Shown: piece by piece, positions 49,101 to 58,100 of the stretch
Position numbering within the stretch: the stretch's first letter is position 1
Layout of the letters: every line of letters starts with the position of its first letter
Assembly: GCA_034440635.1 (NCBI GenBank)
Contig: JAOTON010000317.1
Coordinates: forward strand, 62,001-126,000
Direction: 5' to 3'
Source: Lepas anatifera
Lineage: Eukaryota; Arthropoda; Thecostraca; Lepadidae
DNA length: 64,000 nt
The notes under the pieces: generated by a model
The model's database searches: none
Seen by the model: the letters and a program-made list of their open reading frames with translations, nothing else
What the model was told of the DNA's origin: nothing
Translations under genes and position numbers: made by a program

Positions 49101-52100
49101 ACATTTTAAGGTTAGGTCATCTCAGGTCAGGTCACCAGTACAGGTCAAGTGACCCGACCTAAAAAAAGTTCAAGATAGCATAATTCGGAGCAGGGTGAGC
49201 TTATCCGATTGAAACTCATATCATATAATGGCCCCACCGAGTTCTCTAAAAAATTCCGGTATTTTTGATATCGATGACCTAAGGTCAGGTACGAGGCATG
49301 ACCTCTCCATGGGAAATACATGGGAAAAATGGTTTTTACAGTATAACTCAGTAACGAATGGTGATAGAGCATTTATTTTAGCTGCATTATACTCGCCTGG
49401 GCTTTGCGGCTCTAATGATATGAATTTTATATAATTTGACCCTGACCTGACCTCAGGTCAGGTCAAATCCTTGATTTGACCTAGCAAGGTCAAATTATGT
49501 ATCATTCGATTCGGCTTGCTGAGAGGATTCATAAAGTTCAAGTCGTTTTGCTATATCTTTACTTGTTCAGATGTAATGGCCGAAAAAAACTGAATTTACA
49601 TGTTATCCCCATGACGCCATGTTTTGACCTCTCGTGACCTTAAATGTGACCTGACAAAAAACAGTACAAATGTTTTCGATGGAAGAAGTGGATGGGCAGC
49701 CCAACGCCGTTTACCGTTTTTCGCTACCTACCGTGGTTCTCGAGATCTTAGGGGGGCGGGTACCCGCCCCCCGTCAATGCGAAGGTGGCTCAGACCCCCG
49801 TCAATGCGCGTGTTAAATCGGGGCAGCTAGCAAATATGTCTACAAGAACATAAATATCGCGTTATGGCTTTAGCTGAAATGTGCACTAAGACTTGTTCAT
49901 CCCTCAGAAGCCGATTTGTAACGGCAGCGGTTTAACGGTAGCGTTTCTCTCGCCCAGCATCCAGCAAGTCTGACTACGGCCTGGCCGAGCTGCAAAACCT
50001 GAGCGTGAAGGACCGCTTCTCCAAGTTTGAGCGGGGCAGCGATGACGAGCAGGACCAGGCTCCGGCCAGTATCGAGGTCAAACGCTCCCAGAGCATCCTC
50101 AAGAAAATGAAAAAGTACGTATATCACTTGTCCAACGTACGAAGGCATATCGAAGGTTAGTATACGTAAAGCCTATCGAATCTTATCAAGGGGTATTTTC
50201 TTCTCTGTTTAGATGCCAATTACATAATGAAAATTATCATTTGTCAATGAGACGGCCTTAAAAGTTTGAAGATTTTACAGTGTATTTCGCAGAGCCTCGC
50301 TGATTCTCGTCCTCTAGCACTATAGGTATTACACAAACACTCAAAACCAGAGGCTTCACAAAAACATCAAAACCAGAGGCTTCACAAAAACATCAAAACC
50401 AGAGGCTTCACAAAATCAGTGTTTTATATAACTTCATTCTTCGGAGGAAAAAAATTTCTCAAAATAGATGATCGATTGATTACGTAGGCTTGAGGGTCAA
50501 AGGCGTCCCATAGATGGTCAAGCCTGAAATGATTTAACTCATTAATTATTAAGCTTATTTAATTTTCAAAATGTAAGGTGATCCGAACAAATAGAATTTC
50601 ACCTTAAGTAATCACTTACCTGGCAGGTTTGTGACGGATCAACAAGCCCTGGATGGTGTGGAGCTTGAAGGTGATTCAGAGGAGGAATCGTCAGAAGAAT
50701 CAGGTAGGGATGTGCACTGTACCAGTTGAGACGTTAAAAATAAAATTGTGTCGGATAAAATACTGCTATACGAAACACTTTACAGAAGCCTGGATTCGGG
50801 AAATATCCAAATGCATATATTTTGACGTTTTTAATCAACAAAAGTCGAGTATCTAAGCTGTGTCATCTTTAATAAAGAATGTATGATTTATTGAAGAAAC
50901 TGAGGGAGAGTGAGAGAGTGAGGGAGAGCGAGAGAGACAGTCTGAGTAGAGTGATGCTCGCTATTCTTTTCCTTGCAGATGAAGAGGACGGTGTGGAGCG
51001 AGATCCAGACGTGGTCCGCTCAACCAAAAAGACTCAGAAGGCACGGCCTGACAGTCTGGCTAACATCGGTGACGTGAAGAGCAAGTTTGAACAAGAGGAA
51101 GGTCACGAAAGAAGGGAGAGAATGCGGTTAGAGAGGAAAGGGGAAATGGCGAAGCTGCGTGGAATGATCTGCGGGGTAAGATACTTACTTGGAAGGCAAA
51201 ATCTAATAAGCGTGCCTCACATCCAAACAGTATTCAGCCACTTCCAATGCAAGGAGCAATGTTATTTGAAATATATGCTGTGCCGTAAACACTTTGTTTA
51301 CTTCTGCTGGGATCTGGAATGATATTGAGCATCGCTGAAAAGACTGTCGAGAAACCCCAGTTCGGGCTAAGCATATTTAGGCAAGTGTGATGTACGAAAT
51401 AAGGATCGTTGACGTCTTCAGCTAGATGTTTGTCCATAAGATGTTTGTCCAAAAGGGTAAAACCTTCAGAGTACTGCTACAGGTTTTCTTTTCCTACAGG
51501 CCCGGGATCGCAAGCAAGCATACCAAGAATCACTCGCGCAAGGGGCCGAGCTGAAGCGGCTGGTACCAGATCCAAAGGCTGAGATTCAGGTATGATCTTC
51601 GTTGGATCGTAGCTGACCTATACGATGTTTATGTTTGCCTCTGTATAGAGGTTGTTTACGATAAATGGTCGATAAATATTTTCAATCAATCTAAGATAGT
51701 CAGATATTCATGTCGAATAATACCCTTATTCAAGCGACCAATTACATTTATTGCATCAAGCCGTTTACGATAAACGCAAGAGTATATTTTGAAGAGCTTA
51801 ACACATCCAGAATCATCTGTTGGCAGACTCTGAACATGAAGGCGTACGAGGAGGCTCTTCAGGAGGCGGAGTCGACTCGGCCGGAGCGGGCTGCAGACGT
51901 GACGCGAGACAAGGCCACAAGCCTGGCCTCCAAGTTTGAGCGGGGAGAGCTGACCCTCGGAGAGGAAGACGCTGAAACACGCCGCCGCAGGGAGGAGGAC
52001 GAGGCACTGTTCAAGGAGGCCGGTAAGTCTCCGAAGTAGAAATTTCGGGCTTGGCTGCTGTTTTCGGCCTTTGTACCTAGCAGTTGGGGAATTTCACTTC

Positions 52101-55100
52101 CCTGGGTTCTTGATCACTATAAACTGTGCAGACCAGTTACGTTTTGAGATAACCCCAGCATGAAGAATTGTCAAATACATCAGTGGAACGTGATTAGATA
52201 TTCTGTAATGAGATCATTTTTACAACCCCGTTTGTGATTATCATCACATTGCTCAATAACAAACAATTGGGCTTGGTTCATGGGTGTGGCAAGGAGAACC
52301 AAAGCCAGTGCTGAGCCCCATTCACTGGCGATAGCCCCGCTGTGGCAGGTACGGCTCGGGGCGCCCGGTCTCTCTTCAAGCAGCTGGACGCCGGAGAACT
52401 GAAAGAACAGAAAGAGGGAGGGGGCGTCGTAATGAGGTCGCCGTCCACCGCGAGCAAGATCGAGTTCAGGCGGGTAAGAGGTCCAGACTAGCAACAGAAA
52501 CATGTTTGTGGGCCCTCCTTCGACACTGTTGCAAACAGATAACTCTCGGTAAAAAAGTATAAAATTTGAGTGCAACAACACTTAAATCATTCGCCAAACA
52601 AAGTTATGCGGCTTCCTAGAAGGTAGGCCACTCATAAAAAAGCCACGGACAAAAAAACTAGGTATGCGTCGAAAAGAGACGGAAAGTCATCAGGTTTTGC
52701 GGTGACCTTCGTAGTATGCAACAAACGCACCCAACACCTGACAGGACCTGGAATGTACGATACCTATATGGGACCTATCTCCGCAGTCCATATGCACCTC
52801 AAACGAGTAAGAAATGAATAATTTTTCGTAAAAGAAGCACTGTGATCGCCAATGCAATGGTTACTAAAATGCTTATAACAATTATATGATATGCTTTATA
52901 TTTTCTTTTAGCTCTCGATTCGGTTCAAACGTTTTTGGGTACCATTTGGGCTGCCGGGCGCTAAATCAATGCCAAACTCAGACGTCTTGCGCACAGTACA
53001 TGAGTATAGCTGACTTATACAATGTTCTCAGTGACGTCATGTGTATGCAACATTCTTTGTTCACCCCCAGAGCTTATACGAGGCAGAACCAACCGGCGAT
53101 GTAGTGAAATCGTCGGCAAAGACGGCCCGAGATGACATTCACGTGGAGACGTCTGCCCTCTCCAGCAAGTTCAAGTTCTTTGAGACTTACAAGGAGCCTG
53201 AGTTAAAGAAGGAACGCTTCCGGTTCTCACCACCACGGGAGGGCACAGTCAAGGTCAGATCACATGTGCTTAATTCTATATTTTTATTCACTTACAATCT
53301 TCTCCATTTCTATAATCAGATTCACACTGTATGTCTAAGCAGGAAAACATATGTAGATGCAATCATCATATACATGGAGTTTACCCGACGAAAGCGTTCA
53401 ACAGCTAAAACTCAGGTTAAATTATGTCATCCCTTTTTTCTGTCCTTGCTGCCAGATGAAGACCACATTGCTTAAGGTGCATAAGTGCATATGGGCTAAG
53501 GTGCGTTTTGAGAGCTTAAATGTTTCGGTTCTTACAAGAGGTTTTGGTAAAGCGTTCAAATATTGTATTGCCTGAAGTTTTTCTATCTTTAAATTGTGAG
53601 TATCTAATACGCCGCAAAAGTGAAACCACTGCGTTATTCCAACCAGATTATGGCCCGAGTCGCACAGGAAGATACATACACAGGAGCGGTGCCATTCACT
53701 GCAAACTTATCCCCTCGAACCCATCTAAAACACTGTTCAAGGCTTAAAAAGCAGCGTTTACAAGTTGTGGATGAGGACAGGGCGACTCCCCGGACCGAGA
53801 AATCGAGCGTGACCCGAACGTGGCCCGAGGCGACGACCCACGTGACCGAGGGCCCATCGAGCGGAGCAGCACGGCCAGCCAGCTGCTCAACAAGTTCAGG
53901 CAAATGGAACAGGGCCTCGAGGAGAAAGGTGGGTCTGGCCGTAGTGGGGTGAAAATGAAGTGAAACCTGTTGAACAGCAATGCAGTGCTAGTAAAATGTA
54001 CAGGAAACGGAGACGGATCCTAACGAAATTTTCCGGGTCGGGTCAGCCTGGCCCGGGCCCTAAACAACTCAGTTATTTTAGAAAATAGGCCCAAACCCAC
54101 TAAAAGTGGGAAACTTTGACCACTCTGGAGGTTGCCTGGATTTACGGCCTGCCCCCCCTCTCCCGCCCTCCCACTGCCTCCTTGATATAATGATTGTATT
54201 GTATTGTATTGTAATGCCTGGGATTGGTGGTGAAGTATCTCAACTCGCATCCCGCTGGGGTCCCTGGCATGACGCATCCCGCTGGGGATGCGTATTTCGC
54301 CCCCCTCTGCACCTCATTTTCTGGAAAATCTAAAGCAGAATGACGGAGGGCATCGAAGCTCTTGGTGAGACTAATATATATTATAATCATTATTTTTATA
54401 TCAGGTGAATATTGAGTTCGCTGGAGGCGAAGGAAGGCTCCATAGGCTCACAACACAGCATTGCAGACTCTCCCCTATATATTTCATTAAGCAGAGCTAG
54501 AACTAATATTTAGGCATCATTGGAGTCTTCTCATCGTGGCAATCCAAATGATGTATTATACGACCATGCTAGATTGCTAGGTTACATGGTAAAAATGTCC
54601 GGACCTCAAGCTAGGTTGACCTGGTGTAGTCATGCTGTATACAAATCGACTTCCCATGACAAGATACACACAATGGAATCACAATGGAAGCTCTACCCTA
54701 TTTCATTGCGAAGTAATGAGATAGATGTCTCATTCGCCGTCCCGGTAGCTCAGTTGGTAGAGCGTTGGGCTCTGGCCCGCTGCTCAAAAACGTGCAGTGG
54801 CAGTGTATGTCCACTGTCCAGGCTTGGGTTTGGTTCCCCTGAGACGCTCCGGCGTTCAATAGTTTACCCGACGTAGGTCAGCTGGCAAGTGATTGGTGAG
54901 AGGGTGAACTGAGCGGGGCGGCCGTCCCTGTACTTTGTGGCACGTTAAACTTTGGCTTCTAAATTAATCCTTCATTGTGGGAGTTGCTCGTTCGGGTGGT
55001 GGGGTCGGGGTCTCCGTGACAAGTACATACCTTGAGGACTCAAGTGAGTCTTCGACTCCAACAGTCATACGGGGAATAACTTGGACAAAATGTATAAAAA

Positions 55101-58100
55101 GTTATTCGAAAATAGTCACAGTATACTCATGTGACCCCACGTGCGCATTGATAAGTCAGATGCTCAAAAACACATCTTATTGTCTGGATCGTGCTAAGAA
55201 TATATGGTATCAGAACTTTTAAGCTGATATATCCAATATTTACTGAAGAAGAACACTTTCTATTTTTCACCATAGACTTATAACGAGGTGACCAAAAATG
55301 GCAACATCTTGAGTCAACAATATGAAAATTCCGAGCTAACAAAATTTGTAGGCCCAAATGACTTTATGCATGTATGGATGTTTTAATTCATAACGGACAA
55401 AGATTGCCCATAGCACCACGTTTAAAGCTCAAACACTTTCCACCATGTACACACACAAGCTCGTACACGTTATCATTCATACATTAACGCACTTTTTTCA
55501 TTTACATCACGACACTGTCGCTTGCGTACACTGACATCACATTTGTATATATTGTACACGAGTGATACTTTGCCATATATATGGATAACAAATATTTATG
55601 CCAGGGAGCATGTATTCTAGAGTCGTAGACAAAGGAAGAGTTAAAAACAGAATTTACCAAACAATTTTGGCACCTCATCAAGCGATACGAGAATTTGTAA
55701 TACATCCTTCTAAAAATGCTGTCACACGAAGGCAGTGAGGTATCGGCGCAGGTTTAACTTGTATTAATACGTTTTGAGAGACCTCATAGAAGTTTGAGGA
55801 TATTGCGATAGCTTTATAATATTACGAAGTTTGGAACTCCTTGACTGTCAAATGTCTCTTTGGCGTGACTTCAAATTCGTGATTTTGGGTTTTGAGGTCG
55901 GGTCGCTTGACCTTAAATAGCTCCTTTACCTGACATGACATGACCTATAATTTAGTCAGATGCGTGAACGACTGGTTCTGTTTCAAGTTGTCTGGTTCAG
56001 TTGAAGCACCAACATCCTTGCTTATAAACTAAAAAGGAGTCGGGGCAAACGGTCAGCAGCTTTGGGACGGGGCAGAAACATGGTTTTGCCCCGAACTTTC
56101 CTGTTTGAGGAGAGGGAAAATGCCTTTTTCCCCCTCCTCCCGTGAATCCGCCACTGTCTCGAATAGTGATGGTTTGTTGCTCGGACCTTAATGAACGGTA
56201 TGGTGCAGGGATGTGAACTTATAGGCCTGTTCCGTCTGTCAGCACAGTTTTGTCAGCACCAATCAGTGGGCCGCGTTGCGCCTACGTTACAGGACTGTAG
56301 CCTCTCCCCGGGAACTAGTTCTAGAGGTTTTGCGGGCTGACGGCCTGCTGCTTGTACTGATGGAAAAACAGCAAGTGAACGAAGTGGTCAGCCTACTATT
56401 TTTAATGGCATAAAGGTTTAAATTTTCTTTGCTTAGCACGAACTAGAGGCGATTATGGCGCTGATGTTTCTTTTCTGGAGGAGAGGTTGGAGGGCCTGCT
56501 GACAAAACTGTGCTGACAGGCTAAACAGGGCTTAAATCTCTTTGGGGGTGCTCGGGAACCTGCAATCAAATATCGATTTAGTGTTGCAATACTCCTTAAA
56601 TTGTATTGTTCACCATTTCAGGGCTCGAAAGGATTGTCTGATGGCTAAAACAAAGATAATATTGATGCCAACTCCTTTCATATAATGGATATTTAATACT
56701 TTTTTATTTGGGCACCCCCAAAGATTTTTGGAAATCCACACCCTGCTGAAACTCCATGTCAGGTCATGGTCACAGTGACCTTTCATGGTCATACTGCATA
56801 TCATTTGGATCATTGGGGTCAATTCGAACACATTGATGTCTTTGGCTTTGTTCTAGGCCAGCATAATTGTTCCCGAGTTATAAGGAAATTCCTAAATAAG
56901 GCTAATTTTGACCCCTTTTGGCCCGCTCTGCAGTCACGGGTATGGTTAAACTTGGATCAAAAGTAAGGGAAGGCACCACCAGTTCCCGAGATCGTAAGGG
57001 ATAGGGGGTTCCTATCGCACCCTCAGGCGGTAGTGTGTATGGAAGTTCCCAAGGTTAATTAGCAGTTCTGTTTTCGACAGATTCCCAGCCAAAGAGACAG
57101 GTGGAGGGTAATGCCCGCTCTCTTCTCTCCAAGTTTCGGCAAATGGAGGAAGACGCTCAGCGCGAGGATGTGCCGCGGGGTGGGTCAGCTTGTTATTCAG
57201 GGACGAAGAAAATTCACCAGCGAAGAAAATTCCTTGACCTCCCTCAATTTCCTTTACCTGCTCACGCAAAAATCATTTTCACTCTTCCTTTGCGGATATT
57301 AGGTTTAGACTATACCTATCGTAGTAACTTCTGTCATTCGAGTGCATCTTGCTTCGGACTTGATCCGACACAGCTGTAGGTCAAGTGTCTGCATAGTCCT
57401 GTGCATATTTCTTAACTATTTTACACGTGTCTCAGAATGCTAATTAAAAAATTTGCGCGGAAGATCTAACCGATCGGTGTGGCCACACAGGCCCGAAGCC
57501 GCTGAAGTCCTTCACACCTCCCCCGAGTATACTGAAGAGACCGACTCCGACTCCGAGTACACCTACACAGACGACTCCGAGTACACTGACTCCGAAGACG
57601 AGTCAGAGTCCGGCATCGTTCGCTCCAGCTCCAAGGTGGACGACGAGTTCCTTAACCAGGTAAGGTGTTTGAAATTCGTGATCCAAAGGGGAAACAGAAT
57701 TAATGAACGAACAACTTAGTAAGCCAGATTGAGTCTTCTTTCACCCCATAGAATGAAATGTTTAACCCCGAGATAATAAGGTGTATGCTGCAGAAATGAA
57801 CGATGCTCACAGCATTTTAGTCGTCAACAGCTTTTTGAGTCATCACCATTTTAAGTGAAGGCAGCAATTAATTTTCGCATCTGGTTCCACTAGACCAAGA
57901 CAGGAAAACATGACAAAGCTCGGATGTTGTTTCTGACTGTTTGGGAATTGGTGCAGGTCTGTACCTCGGTCTGTACGTCGTGTTGCTTTTCTGCATGTTA
58001 AAACAATCCTTGAAATTTTTCAGCGCACCGATCGGGCACGTGCCCTCAAAGCAAAGTTCGAACGTTGGGAGGAGAAAATGGAAAGGCACAACAAGTTTGA

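Noticed and set aside
54737..54860. tRNA gene with intron
   Set aside because: Same head and body occur at 18115-18468 and extend far past a tRNA; it is a SINE copy, and acceptor-stem pairing is poor.
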